A stretch of 8,173 nucleotides of DNA from JANNRW01 sp031401815 (GCA_031401815.1 JANNRW010000027.1:1-8173); one strand, 5' to 3'. Shown: positions 1-7,734, counted from the first letter of the stretch. Numbers and translations: made by a program. The notes: generated by a model not told the origin, from the letters alone.

Positions 1-45
1 CTGACCCTCCCCCGCCAGGGGGGAGGGGACTTCTTTTAGAATTTG
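1..45 (-). repeat. GC-rich hairpin repeat, cut by window edge
   Basis: This is a dispersed intergenic repeat that also occurs, inverted, near the right end of the window. Bases 5-31 are identical to the reverse complement of 7819-7845 (27 of 27). The match extends to about base 45 with one gap and one mismatch through an A-rich segment. It holds a perfect 9-bp stem (CCCTCCCCC at 5-13 and GGGGGAGGG at 19-27) around a 5-base loop. Read rightward, the stem is followed by a T-rich stretch (31-37), so it could end transcription arriving from the left. It begins 12 bp past the nikM stop codon. Read leftward, it continues an open frame giving PSPLAGEG-type residues, which I take to be non-coding repeat rather than protein. 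Confidence 0.75.
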
Positions 46-57
46 GGAATGCATCAT

Positions 58-765
58 TCATTGATTCACCTTATACGGGGGTTCCTTCTCAAAAGGGTAT
101 ATCCGACCCTGTTTTTTGAGAAATATCAGTACAAGCGCCGTGAGAGTTGCTTCAAGAGCGCCGATAATAGTCAGATGGGGGAGCATGGTTGCGGGGATCG
201 CCACCTCGAGCGGAAACGGGAAATAGCCGCTTCCGGCAGCTGTTCCGTAAATGATCGGCTGCAGGCCGAGCAGGCAGGCAGTGGAGAGAGCAGAGGCATT
301 CATGGCCAGATAGGCAGCAACCGAAGCGGCAAAAATGGAGAGGTTAACTGACGATTCACCTCTAAAGCCAGCTGATGCGATAATCAGGCGATAAACTCCG
401 GAACCGGCAAAAGCGCCGACAACAGCAATACTGAAACTGTTTGGAGCTATGGCAGTTATGCCGCCGTCCCCCATGATCACTGCCTGTATGATGAGGGAGA
501 TGGAGACCGCGATGATGGCCGCCCAGGGACCGAGAAGTATGGCCACCAGGGTGGTACCGGAGATGTGGCCGGTGGTGCCGCCGGGAATCGGCAGGACAAA
601 CATCATGGCCATCAGGCTGAAGACCGTCCCCATGGCGAGATAAGGGATTTCAGCAGTTTTCACGGATTGTCTTACCTTGCGCGCGGCCAGGCTCCAGAGC
701 GGTAGCATGACTGCCCAGAGAGAACCGTAGGTTGCCGGGCCAAGGTAGCCATCCGGTATGTGCAT
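58..765 (-). CDS. nikM: ECF transporter metal-binding subunit NikM/CbiM
   Basis: This encodes the substrate-specific integral membrane subunit of an energy-coupling-factor nickel or cobalt importer, which works with small NikN/CbiN, the transmembrane NikQ/CbiQ and the ATPase NikO/CbiO. The 235-residue protein starts MHIPDG, the family N-terminus. His2 and His67 (in GGTTGHISG) match the residues which, with the Met1 amine, hold the metal in the known NikM2 structure. Because Met1-His2 are ligands, the start must be this ATG and not the in-frame ATG 32 codons upstream, which also falls inside the operator. AGGA sits 9 bases before the ATG. Several hydrophobic spans follow (about 12-28, 41-60, 70-98, 108-131, 140-168, 186-216), and the charged tail ends at residue 235. 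The IPDG N-terminus and the NikR-like site favour nickel; cobalt (CbiM) is the alternative. The partner genes are not visible and would lie left of the window, if present. Confidence 0.93.
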   Translation of the reverse strand: MHIPDGYLGPATYGSLWAVMLPLWSLAARKVRQSVKTAEIPYLAMGTVFSLMAMMFVLPIPGGTTGHISGTTLVAILLGPWAAIIAVSISLIIQAVIMGDGGITAIAPNSFSIAVVGAFAGSGVYRLIIASAGFRGESSVNLSIFAASVAAYLAMNASALSTACLLGLQPIIYGTAAGSGYFPFPLEVAIPATMLPHLTIIGALEATLTALVLIFLKKQGRIYPFEKEPPYKVNQ

Positions 766-834
766 CTTCCGATCCTTTTGAAGTTCAAATTCCAGGGAAT
801 AGTAGTGTGATAAAGCAAAAATCAGTAGTTCCGG

Positions 835-861
835 GTAACACGATATAGGATTTTGTAACAC
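835..861 (-). promoter_or_regulatory. candidate NikR operator upstream of nikM
   Basis: On the minus strand, two identical GTGTTAC boxes (861-855 and 841-835) stand in direct repeat with a 13-base spacer, so they are 20 bp start to start, or two helical turns. On the other strand the repeat is 8 bases, GTAACACG. From memory, the NikR motif reported for Geobacter and related Deltaproteobacteria is a GTGTTAC pair with a 13-14 base gap; this match is exact by eye. The site lies 70-96 bp upstream of the nikM start. Nickel-bound NikR would be expected to block transcription of the importer. No clear -35/-10 pair could be chosen around it. The remainder of the divergent intergenic region (766-1035) shows no riboswitch-like structure that I can support. 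Confidence 0.65.
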
Positions 862-1035
862 GTTTGTATAAATAATGATAGTGATAACCAGGTCTGGTCA
901 GGCAGCAAACCTTAATCATAAGTAGTAATCTGCAAGCTGATTTGTTATCTTGTTTTTGTCCGGCGCACTCAATGTGAGCCTGTGTTGAGGGGTTGAGTAG
1001 TTGATGATTTATTGTTGACGGGAGTAAATCTGAGA

Positions 1036-4000
1036 GTGGGAACTGACCGTAAAATTACTATAATAACGCCAGTGTTCAACGCGGAAAAGGATATTGAATC
1101 CTGTATTCTGACTGTTGCAGGGCAAACATATCAGAACAGGGAGCATCTGATTGTTGATGGTGCTTCAACTGACGGTACGCTGGAGATCATCAGACGGTAT
1201 GCTGAAAAGTATTCACATATAACTGTTATTTCGGAAAAGGATAACGGCATTTATGATGCAATGAACAAGGGTGTTGAGAGGGTAAGAGGGGGGTGGATCT
1301 ATTTTCTCGGAGCTGATGATCTTTTCCATGACGAGTCAGTGCTTGAAAAGATATTCGGAGTTGAAGATGTTGATTTATTTGATGTGATATATGGCAATGT
1401 TCTCTGGGGGGATACAGGCAGGATTTATGACGGGAAATTTACCAGAATAAAGCTGATGGAGCAGAACATCTGTCATCAGGCGATATTCATACGTCATGCG
1501 CTGCTCGTCAGTCTGGGTAAATTTGATACCGGATACACTGTCTGGGCTGATTATCTGCTGAATCTGAAATGGTTTAACAACGATGATATAAAGGTGAGGC
1601 ATGTAGATACTGTCATAGCCAGGTACGGCACATCCGGACGCTCCTCTGGCATGGAAGATCCCGATTTTATAAGGGATCGGGAAAATATTTTCGAAGAGTA
1701 TTTCCCGCCGGAATATACACAGAATCGAAAAAAACTCCAGAGTTATGCTGTTGAAATCGATCAGAAAGGGCATCAGATTGCTGACTTTCAGAGGCAGGTT
1801 GCAGTTCTGGATCAACAGATTCATGATCGTGACAGCCAGCTTGCAGACCGTGACAGGCGGCTTGCAGAACTTGAATATGCCCTGGGGCAGCTCAGGGTCA
1901 CCATCAATCTCCTCCTTAACTCGCTCAGCTGGAAGATTACCTCCCCGCTCAGGCGGATGCACACCCTGTTGCAGTCATTAAAGAGCAGATACCTTGGTTC
2001 CCGTCAGGTTGCAGCAACCAGACTGAAGTCAAAAGCAGTCATACTTTCAAGCTTTATCAGGCAACTGCTGCTCTATGTCAGGTCACGCAAAAAGCTCCCC
2101 GGCAAACAGCAGCTGCACTTTCTCATGAGCAGGGCGGTTCAACTCTCTTCAGAACGATCAGGCTCTGCCATTGATCCATATGAGAGCTGGTGTGAAGTAA
2201 ACAGATGGAACGACAGGAGAAGATCATTATTAGCAAGAGAGATTGAAAGCCTTGTGAACCCCCCTCTGATCAGCATAATCATGCCTGTTTACAACCCTCC
2301 GCGCGAATTTTTCGATATGGCAGTTGATTCGGTTTTCGCGCAGCTTTATGAAAACTGGGAGCTCTGTATTGCCGATGACGCAAGCAGCTTCTCATGGGTG
2401 AGAGAGAGTCTCAAGGAACTGTCAAAAAGGGATTCAAGGATCAAGGTTGTCTTCAGGCAGGAGAACGGCAATATCAGCCTCGCGACCAACAGCGCCGCAG
2501 AAGTGGCAACTGGAGAGTTCCTGCTTCTCATGGATCAGGATGATGAGCTCACCCCTGATGCCCTGGCCCAAGTTGCCCTTTTTGCCGCCAATAATCCCCT
2601 TGCAGATATCATCTATTCAGATGATGACAAGATTGATACGAAAGGGGGGCGATTCGCCCCGCAGTTCAAGCCGGACTTCTCGCCCGAGTTACTGCTCAGT
2701 TACATGTATATCAGCCACCTTTTTGTGATACGCAGGGAGCTGTATCTGAAGACAGGGGGTATGCGAGCCGGATTTGAAGGGTCACAGGATTACGATCTTG
2801 CACTGCGCGCAACAGAGCTGGCAAGAGATGTTGTGCATATCCCCCGGATTCTATACCACTGGCGTGTTTTGCCGGGATCAACAGCCTCCTCGGGTGATGC
2901 GAAACCGGCCAGTTTTGAAGCCGGTCGCAGAGCTGTTCAGGAGGCGTTTGATCGAAGAGGGGTAGCTGCCAGGGTTTATCAGCCTGATTGGGCGATTGCC
3001 GCCAGGTGCGGGATTTTTTCCCATCAGTTTCCGGATACAGGCGCTTCTGTGGCGATTATAATCCCGACAAAAAACAGGGTTGAAATCCTTTCAAAATGCA
3101 TCAGATCAATAAAGGAGAAAACCAGCTACCAAAACTATCAGATAGTTATTATCGACAATGAGAGCGATGATCCGGAAACGCTCCGGTATCTTGCCAGGCT
3201 TCCGGATAGAGTTTTGAGGATTGCAAGCCCTGGCGGCAGGTTTAATTATGCTGCAATAAACAACAGGGCTGCTGAACTTGTTGACTCTGAATATCTGCTT
3301 TTCCTGAACAATGACACTGAAGTTGTTTCTCCATGCTGGCTGAGCCAGATGGTCGGGTATCTGGGGGTTGCCGGAGTCGGCGCGGTAGGGGCGAAACTTG
3401 TTTTCCCTGACGGGCGAATTCAGCATGCAGGCATCATCCACGGGCTTTATGACGGGATGGCCGGCCCTGCTTTCAAGCTGCTCCCTTCGTGGAACCATGG
3501 CTATCTGAGTTACGCAAATGTTGTCAGGAACTACTCGGCAGTGACTGCCGCATGCATGCTGACAAAGAGAGAGCTTTTTCTGGAAGCAGGCGGATTTGAC
3601 GCAAACGCTTTTTCGGTTGCCTATAATGATGTTGATTACTGCTACCGGTTACGTCAGCTCTCCTGGCGGATTGTCTATAGCCCGGAAGCCGAGCTTGTGC
3701 ATTATGAAAACTACTCTCGCGGAGGCTTTGACAACCCGGCGGAAATCGCTGCGTTCAGGCAGAAATACAGCTCCTGGCAAGATCCGTACTACAATCCGAA
3801 TCTCTCTCTTGACGATGAACAGTTTTCAATTGCAGCTAACAGTCTGAGCCTGCAACCACAGCCTCCGGTTAAAACACTCATGTGTGCGTTCAACCTGAAT
3901 CTGGAGGGGGCACCTTACAGTCAGTACGAGCTTACGGTGTATCTCAAAAGAGCCGGTATAGTTGATCCGGTTGTCTACTGCCATATTGAAGGGCCACTGC

Positions 4001-5043
4001 GCCGAAAATATGAAGAGGCCGGAATCCCGGTAGAGGTTTTCCCTCACCCTCTTCTGGGCAAAAGCACTCTTGTTGAATACATGCAGGCAATAAGGGCATT
4101 TGCTGAATGGATAAGGGGTGCAGGGTGTGAACTCGTTTACGGGAATACCTTGCAGACATTCTATGCAATTGATGCCGCAAGGGAGGCCGGGCTCCCTTCG
4201 CTCTGGAATCCGAGGGAGAGTGAACCCTGGCAGACATATTTCGATTTCATGGGAGATGATATAGCCAGAAAGGCTCTGGACTGTTTCAACCACCCCTACA
4301 AGGTAATCTTTGTTGCTAATGCAACTCGCGCAGGTTGTCTGCCGCTTGATCGCAGGAATAATTTTGCAACCATTCACAACGGTCTTGATGTTGGTAGACT
4401 GGCTGAATCCATGCAGAGATGGCCGCGAATCGATGCACGCAGGGAGCTTGATATTGCAGATGAGGAGTTGATGATTCTTCTTCTGGGGACAGTTTGCGAA
4501 CGTAAAGGTCAACTTGACCTGCTCGAAGCAGTAGAGCTGTTGCCTGCCCATGATATCGGTAAAATAAGGATCTTTATTGTCGGCGACCGCATGGGTGATT
4601 ACAGCCGGATCATGCACGATTTCCTGGCCAGAATGCCTGAAGGTAGGCGCAAGAGAGTTACCATTGTTGCTGAAACTCACGATACTGCACTTTATTATTC
4701 CGCAGCAGATATTTTTGTCTGCTCTTCCCGAATCGAGAGTTACCCGAGAGTTATCCTGGAGGCGATGGCCTGTACCCTCCCGATAATTACTACTCCTGTA
4801 TTCGGGATAGCAGAGCAGGTACGAGAGAATGTCAATGGCCTTTTTTACCCGCCAGGTGACAGCAAGGCTCTTGCCGCTGCTCTTTCCCGGTTGATTAATG
4901 ATGATCTGTTGCGTAGTGAGATGGGGGCAAAAAGCATGCATGTTCTTGGATCCCTGAATGATCTGGAGACAATGGCCAATGCCTATGGAAAGCTGTTTCG
5001 GGAAGCATGGCTGTCCGGAGGCTCGAAGGGATGTGCGGAATAG
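1036..5043 (+). CDS. four-module glycosyltransferase (GT2-coil-GT2-GT2-GT4)
   Basis: This is a large cytoplasmic enzyme, 1335 residues from the GTG at 1036, likely to build a surface polysaccharide such as O-antigen or capsule from nucleotide sugars. Module 1 (about 6-200) is GT2: TIITPVFN near the N-terminus, then VDGASTDGT and the metal site GADD (92-95). A coiled coil follows (about 234-296), leading to the family motif SWKIT (298-302). Module 2 (about 410-650) is GT2, with ISIIMPVYN, DQDD (500-503), YSDDDK and QDYDL. Module 3 (about 672-920) is GT2, with IIIPTKNR, FLNNDTE (756-762) and YNDVD (863-867). Module 4 (about 945-1335) is GT4 of the GT-B fold, with a GTVCERKG loop and the EX7E pair Glu1234/Glu1242. 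All four keep their catalytic motifs. There is no signal peptide or membrane span. An in-frame TTG at 1012 is possible, but GGAG at 1021-1024 favours GTG at 1036. The acceptor and sugars cannot be told from sequence. Confidence 0.9.
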   Translation: MGTDRKITIITPVFNAEKDIESCILTVAGQTYQNREHLIVDGASTDGTLEIIRRYAEKYSHITVISEKDNGIYDAMNKGVERVRGGWIYFLGADDLFHDESVLEKIFGVEDVDLFDVIYGNVLWGDTGRIYDGKFTRIKLMEQNICHQAIFIRHALLVSLGKFDTGYTVWADYLLNLKWFNNDDIKVRHVDTVIARYGTSGRSSGMEDPDFIRDRENIFEEYFPPEYTQNRKKLQSYAVEIDQKGHQIADFQRQVAVLDQQIHDRDSQLADRDRRLAELEYALGQLRVTINLLLNSLSWKITSPLRRMHTLLQSLKSRYLGSRQVAATRLKSKAVILSSFIRQLLLYVRSRKKLPGKQQLHFLMSRAVQLSSERSGSAIDPYESWCEVNRWNDRRRSLLAREIESLVNPPLISIIMPVYNPPREFFDMAVDSVFAQLYENWELCIADDASSFSWVRESLKELSKRDSRIKVVFRQENGNISLATNSAAEVATGEFLLLMDQDDELTPDALAQVALFAANNPLADIIYSDDDKIDTKGGRFAPQFKPDFSPELLLSYMYISHLFVIRRELYLKTGGMRAGFEGSQDYDLALRATELARDVVHIPRILYHWRVLPGSTASSGDAKPASFEAGRRAVQEAFDRRGVAARVYQPDWAIAARCGIFSHQFPDTGASVAIIIPTKNRVEILSKCIRSIKEKTSYQNYQIVIIDNESDDPETLRYLARLPDRVLRIASPGGRFNYAAINNRAAELVDSEYLLFLNNDTEVVSPCWLSQMVGYLGVAGVGAVGAKLVFPDGRIQHAGIIHGLYDGMAGPAFKLLPSWNHGYLSYANVVRNYSAVTAACMLTKRELFLEAGGFDANAFSVAYNDVDYCYRLRQLSWRIVYSPEAELVHYENYSRGGFDNPAEIAAFRQKYSSWQDPYYNPNLSLDDEQFSIAANSLSLQPQPPVKTLMCAFNLNLEGAPYSQYELTVYLKRAGIVDPVVYCHIEGPLRRKYEEAGIPVEVFPHPLLGKSTLVEYMQAIRAFAEWIRGAGCELVYGNTLQTFYAIDAAREAGLPSLWNPRESEPWQTYFDFMGDDIARKALDCFNHPYKVIFVANATRAGCLPLDRRNNFATIHNGLDVGRLAESMQRWPRIDARRELDIADEELMILLLGTVCERKGQLDLLEAVELLPAHDIGKIRIFIVGDRMGDYSRIMHDFLARMPEGRRKRVTIVAETHDTALYYSAADIFVCSSRIESYPRVILEAMACTLPIITTPVFGIAEQVRENVNGLFYPPGDSKALAAALSRLINDDLLRSEMGAKSMHVLGSLNDLETMANAYGKLFREAWLSGGSKGCAE
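1825..1866 (+). repeat. 21-bp tandem duplication in coiled-coil segment
   Basis: Two adjacent 21-base units (1825-1845 and 1846-1866) agree at 18 of 21 positions and encode the heptads DRDSQLA and DRDRRLA. Flanking heptads (LDQQIH before, ELEYALG after) look like more diverged relatives. The unit length equals exactly one coiled-coil heptad, so copy changes keep both the reading frame and the helix register. It links the first GT2 module to the rest of the protein. Confidence 0.75.
5017..5021 (+). promoter_or_regulatory. ribosome binding site deciding the asnB start
   Basis: GGAGG lies inside the end of the glycosyltransferase gene, 9 bases before the ATG at 5031. It supports that ATG over the in-frame ATG at 5007. 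The nucleophile also demands it: only this start places Cys directly after the initiator Met. Confidence 0.8.
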
Positions 5044-6854
5044 TTGGCCTGATTGATACGGTTTCCGGAAGCGTACCTTCTGAACTGCTCTTTGCCATGC
5101 GCGATCTGATGGTAAAGAGAGGGCCTGACGGTGAGGGTCATTTTCTTCATGGGGCAATAGGCATGGCCATGCGTCGTCTCTCGATCATTGATCTGGAGCA
5201 TGGCTGGCAGCCGCTTTTGAGCAGAAACGGCGATGTCGTAGCCTTTCAAAATGGCGAAATATACAACTTCAGAGAGCTGCGAAAACTTCTGGAGAAGAGA
5301 GATTATCAGTTCAGGACAGATTCAGATACAGAGGTGCTTGCCCACGGTTTTGCCGAATGGGGGATAAAAGGGCTGCTGGAGCGGATTGACGGCATGTATG
5401 CGCTTGCCATCCTCGACAGGGGTGCAAATGCTCTCTATCTCGCACGCGACAGGTTCGGCGAGAAACCTCTCTTTTACTCCTCTTCAGGCGGGAGATTTGC
5501 CTATGCTTCGAATCTCCGCTCACTGGCACTGCTCCCCTGGGTGAGCAGTGAAATCGGGGCAAAAGCGCTGGACTATTATCTGGCACTGCATTACATCCCT
5601 GGCGAAATGACCTTTTTCAGGGATATCAAACGGGTCTTGCCCGGAGAGTATCTTGTAATTCCCCTCAATGAACCCATCCCCAGGGCATTTCGCTACTATC
5701 AGCCGACATTGGGCAGAACGAACAGGATAAGTGATGATGAACTGGTCACCCTGATTGAACAGTCAGTCGAGTCCCGTCTTATTGCCGATGTGCCTGTTGG
5801 GGTCTTTCTTTCAGGCGGGCTTGACAGCTCCATAGTTGCCGCTGTAGCTGCAAAAAAGCAGCCACGTATCTCGACATTTTCAATGGGGTTTGAAAGCAGG
5901 GCTCACGATGAAAGCTCAGCCGCTGCACTGGTTGCAAAGAGCATCGGAAGCAGTCATCACAGTTTTCTATTCAGGGAAGAGAGTTTTATAAAGCTGCTGC
6001 CAGAGGTTGCATCAGCTCTTGATGAGCCGGTCGGAGATCAGGCGATGCTCCCGCTCTACTGGCTCTGCCAGGAGGCGCGGAAACATGTCAAGGTGGTTTT
6101 GGCAGGAGAAGGGGCAGACGAGGTTTTTGCCGGATACTCCTATTACAGGCAGTTTCTTGAGATTCTCCCCTGGCATGAAAAGGTATTGAATCTGCTCAGA
6201 ACCGGAAAGAGCAGGGCTGCTTCAATCAGAGAGCTGCTTGGTGAAGGGTCATTGACAACCCCTTCCGGCTTCCCTCTCCTGACAGACTCTTCAACACGGC
6301 AACGTCTTGTCGGTCACTGCGATTATGCGGCCTCTTCATGGGAAGGGGGGATTCTTGGATGGCTCGACAAGGCGAATGACCCCCTCCAGAGGGGGACAGC
6401 TGCGGATTTGACAACCTGGTTGCCTGATGATCTCCTGGTAAAATTTGACCGTATGGCCATGGCTCACAGCCTAGAAGGCCGGGCACCCTACCTTCACCCG
6501 GCAATTGTGGATGCCGGACTCTCTTTACCGCAGCAGCAGAGAATGAGATGCTCAGAGAGCAAGGTGGCTTTGCGACGGATTGCGGCCAGGTGGCTCCCGC
6601 CCGAGATTCTTGACAGGCCGAAACAGGGATTTGTCCTGCCTATGAGAAAATGGTTGAAGGAGTGGTTTGATCTGCATGGATCAGTTGAGGATTACATTTC
6701 TGCATGTAAAATCGATTTTCTGGATAACAGCGAAGTGATCAGGCTTGTAAAAAATGATCTGGCCGACGGGATCAACAGGGAGCGGCTGCTTTTTGCTCTG
6801 GTGCTGCTTTTCGAGTGGTACAAAAACCAGAGGAGCTTTTTTTCAGGCAGATGA
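5031..6854 (+). CDS. asnB: asparagine synthase (glutamine-hydrolysing), AsnB family
   Basis: This is a two-domain amidotransferase of 607 residues. The N-terminal class II glutaminase (1 to about 200) frees ammonia from glutamine. The C-terminal PP-ATPase synthase domain (about 235-600) adenylates a carboxylate, classically aspartate, and the ammonia then makes the amide. Seen directly: Cys2 right after Met as nucleophile, RGPDG (30-34), Arg49, NGE (74-76), the PP-loop SGGLDSS (261-267), GEGADEVFAGY (359-369) and the C-terminal KFDRMAM (471-477). The length is within the usual AsnB range of roughly 500-650 residues and nothing is missing. The start overlaps the glycosyltransferase stop by 13 bp, so translation is probably coupled. 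Members of this family inside polysaccharide clusters are often thought to amidate sugar acids; whether this one does that or simply makes asparagine cannot be decided here. Confidence 0.93.
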   Translation: MCGIVGLIDTVSGSVPSELLFAMRDLMVKRGPDGEGHFLHGAIGMAMRRLSIIDLEHGWQPLLSRNGDVVAFQNGEIYNFRELRKLLEKRDYQFRTDSDTEVLAHGFAEWGIKGLLERIDGMYALAILDRGANALYLARDRFGEKPLFYSSSGGRFAYASNLRSLALLPWVSSEIGAKALDYYLALHYIPGEMTFFRDIKRVLPGEYLVIPLNEPIPRAFRYYQPTLGRTNRISDDELVTLIEQSVESRLIADVPVGVFLSGGLDSSIVAAVAAKKQPRISTFSMGFESRAHDESSAAALVAKSIGSSHHSFLFREESFIKLLPEVASALDEPVGDQAMLPLYWLCQEARKHVKVVLAGEGADEVFAGYSYYRQFLEILPWHEKVLNLLRTGKSRAASIRELLGEGSLTTPSGFPLLTDSSTRQRLVGHCDYAASSWEGGILGWLDKANDPLQRGTAADLTTWLPDDLLVKFDRMAMAHSLEGRAPYLHPAIVDAGLSLPQQQRMRCSESKVALRRIAARWLPPEILDRPKQGFVLPMRKWLKEWFDLHGSVEDYISACKIDFLDNSEVIRLVKNDLADGINRERLLFALVLLFEWYKNQRSFFSGR

Positions 6855-6867
6855 TTCAAGGGGCACG

Positions 6868-7734
6868 ATGACGCAGCGCGGAAACAAACTACATACCCGT
6901 ATCAGGCACCTTGTTGGACGTGCAGTTGCCGACTACGGAATGATTTCAGAAGGGGACAGGATTGCAGTAGGGGTTTCCGGCGGGAAGGACTCCTACACCC
7001 TGCTGAATATGCTGAATGAACTGCGAAAGCGCGCACCGGTCAGTTACGAGCTTGTCCCGATAACCATAGACTCCGGTTATCCCGGATTCAGAAGCGACGT
7101 AATTGCGGAGTATCTGCGTGAAAACGGCTTCAATTATCATGTCGAGAAGGCAAATCATTACGAACTCATCAAGGAGAAACGTCGACCCGATTCATCCTAC
7201 TGCTCCATCTGCGCACGATTCAAGCGGGGGGCTCTTTACTCTTTGGCCAGAGAGTTCGGTTGCAACAAGCTGGCGCTCGGCCATCATCTGGACGACTTTA
7301 TTGAAACCCTTCTCCTGAACCAGTTTTTTGTCGGGTCATTAAAGGCGATGTCCCCCTCCATGCTGGCTGATAACGGTGAAGTAACAGTCATAAGGCCGCT
7401 GGTTTATGTCGAGGAGAAGGAGATCATTCCGTTTGCCAGAGAGAACGGTTTTCCGGTAGTCTGCTGCTGCTGCCCGGTCTGCGGCACTGCTGACATGCAG
7501 CGGAAAAAGATGAAGGAGCTTCTGAAAGAGCTGGAAAAGGGGATCCCGCATGTTAAAAGGAGCCTTTTAACTGCACTGGCCAATGTACAGCCAAGGCATC
7601 TGCTCGACCGGCAATTGCAAAAGCTTTCCGCTGCCGGGGTTTTTTTACCTTCTGACCTGCCGACAGTTCCAGCCGCCAGCGGCGCAGACTCCTCAGGTCA
7701 TCCCTTAATGCCAGAAATCCGCAGTATCCAGTAA
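6868..7734 (+). CDS. ttcA: tRNA 2-thiocytidine(32) synthetase TtcA
   Basis: This cytoplasmic iron-sulfur enzyme uses ATP to activate C32 of certain tRNAs and replaces its oxygen with sulfur, giving s2C32. The 288-residue protein shows the PP-loop SGGKDS (37-42), the CxxC pair Cys112/Cys115 in YCSICARFKRG, GHHLDDFIETL (138-148), VIRPL (174-178) and a late cysteine cluster CCCCPVCG (199-206). One of those late cysteines should complete the [4Fe-4S] site; Cys202, in the position of PCNLCG in E. coli TtcA, is the best guess. The ATG at 6868 follows AAGGGG (6858-6863) with a short 4-base gap and lies 13 bp after the asnB stop, so the genes are probably cotranscribed. Similarity seems to end near residue 253. 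The last 35 residues (Ala-, Pro- and Ser-rich) look unconserved and overlap a possible gene on the other strand. Confidence 0.93.
   Translation: MTQRGNKLHTRIRHLVGRAVADYGMISEGDRIAVGVSGGKDSYTLLNMLNELRKRAPVSYELVPITIDSGYPGFRSDVIAEYLRENGFNYHVEKANHYELIKEKRRPDSSYCSICARFKRGALYSLAREFGCNKLALGHHLDDFIETLLLNQFFVGSLKAMSPSMLADNGEVTVIRPLVYVEEKEIIPFARENGFPVVCCCCPVCGTADMQRKKMKELLKELEKGIPHVKRSLLTALANVQPRHLLDRQLQKLSAAGVFLPSDLPTVPAASGADSSGHPLMPEIRSIQ

Noticed and set aside
1..57. A leftward frame starting ATG-ATG directly after the nikM stop, possibly the next transporter subunit.
   Set aside because: Its codons run straight into the hairpin repeat and read PSPLAGEG, the translation of the repeat, with no resemblance to NikN/CbiN.
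43..351. Plus-strand frame opposite nikM.
   Set aside because: It is a shadow of the strongly supported minus-strand NikM frame, with no ribosome site or recognisable product.
766..861. N-terminal extension of NikM by 32 residues to the upstream ATG.
   Set aside because: NikM needs Met1-His2 free at its N-terminus as metal ligands, and the upstream ATG sits inside the NikR-like operator.
887..898. ACCAG-GT-CTGGT inverted repeat as a possible second operator.
   Set aside because: The arms are only 5 bp with a 2-base centre, which is expected by chance in a region of this size, and it has no link to a known regulator.
766..1011. Cobalamin riboswitch upstream of nikM, as seen for many cbiM genes.
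   Set aside because: I could not find a B12-box-like GCCACTG segment or the expected folded length, and the short leader with GTGTTAC boxes fits NikR control better.
1375..1962. A 195-codon minus-strand frame under glycosyltransferase module 1 and the coil.
   Set aside because: It is opposite conserved GT2 sequence, and no motif or plausible translation start context was found.
3826..5157. A 443-codon open frame on the minus strand opposite the glycosyltransferase and asnB start.
   Set aside because: It lies wholly opposite well-supported genes, shows no recognisable domain, and has the Cys/His/Pro/Ser-rich make-up typical of a shadow frame. It reflects codon bias of the plus-strand gene.
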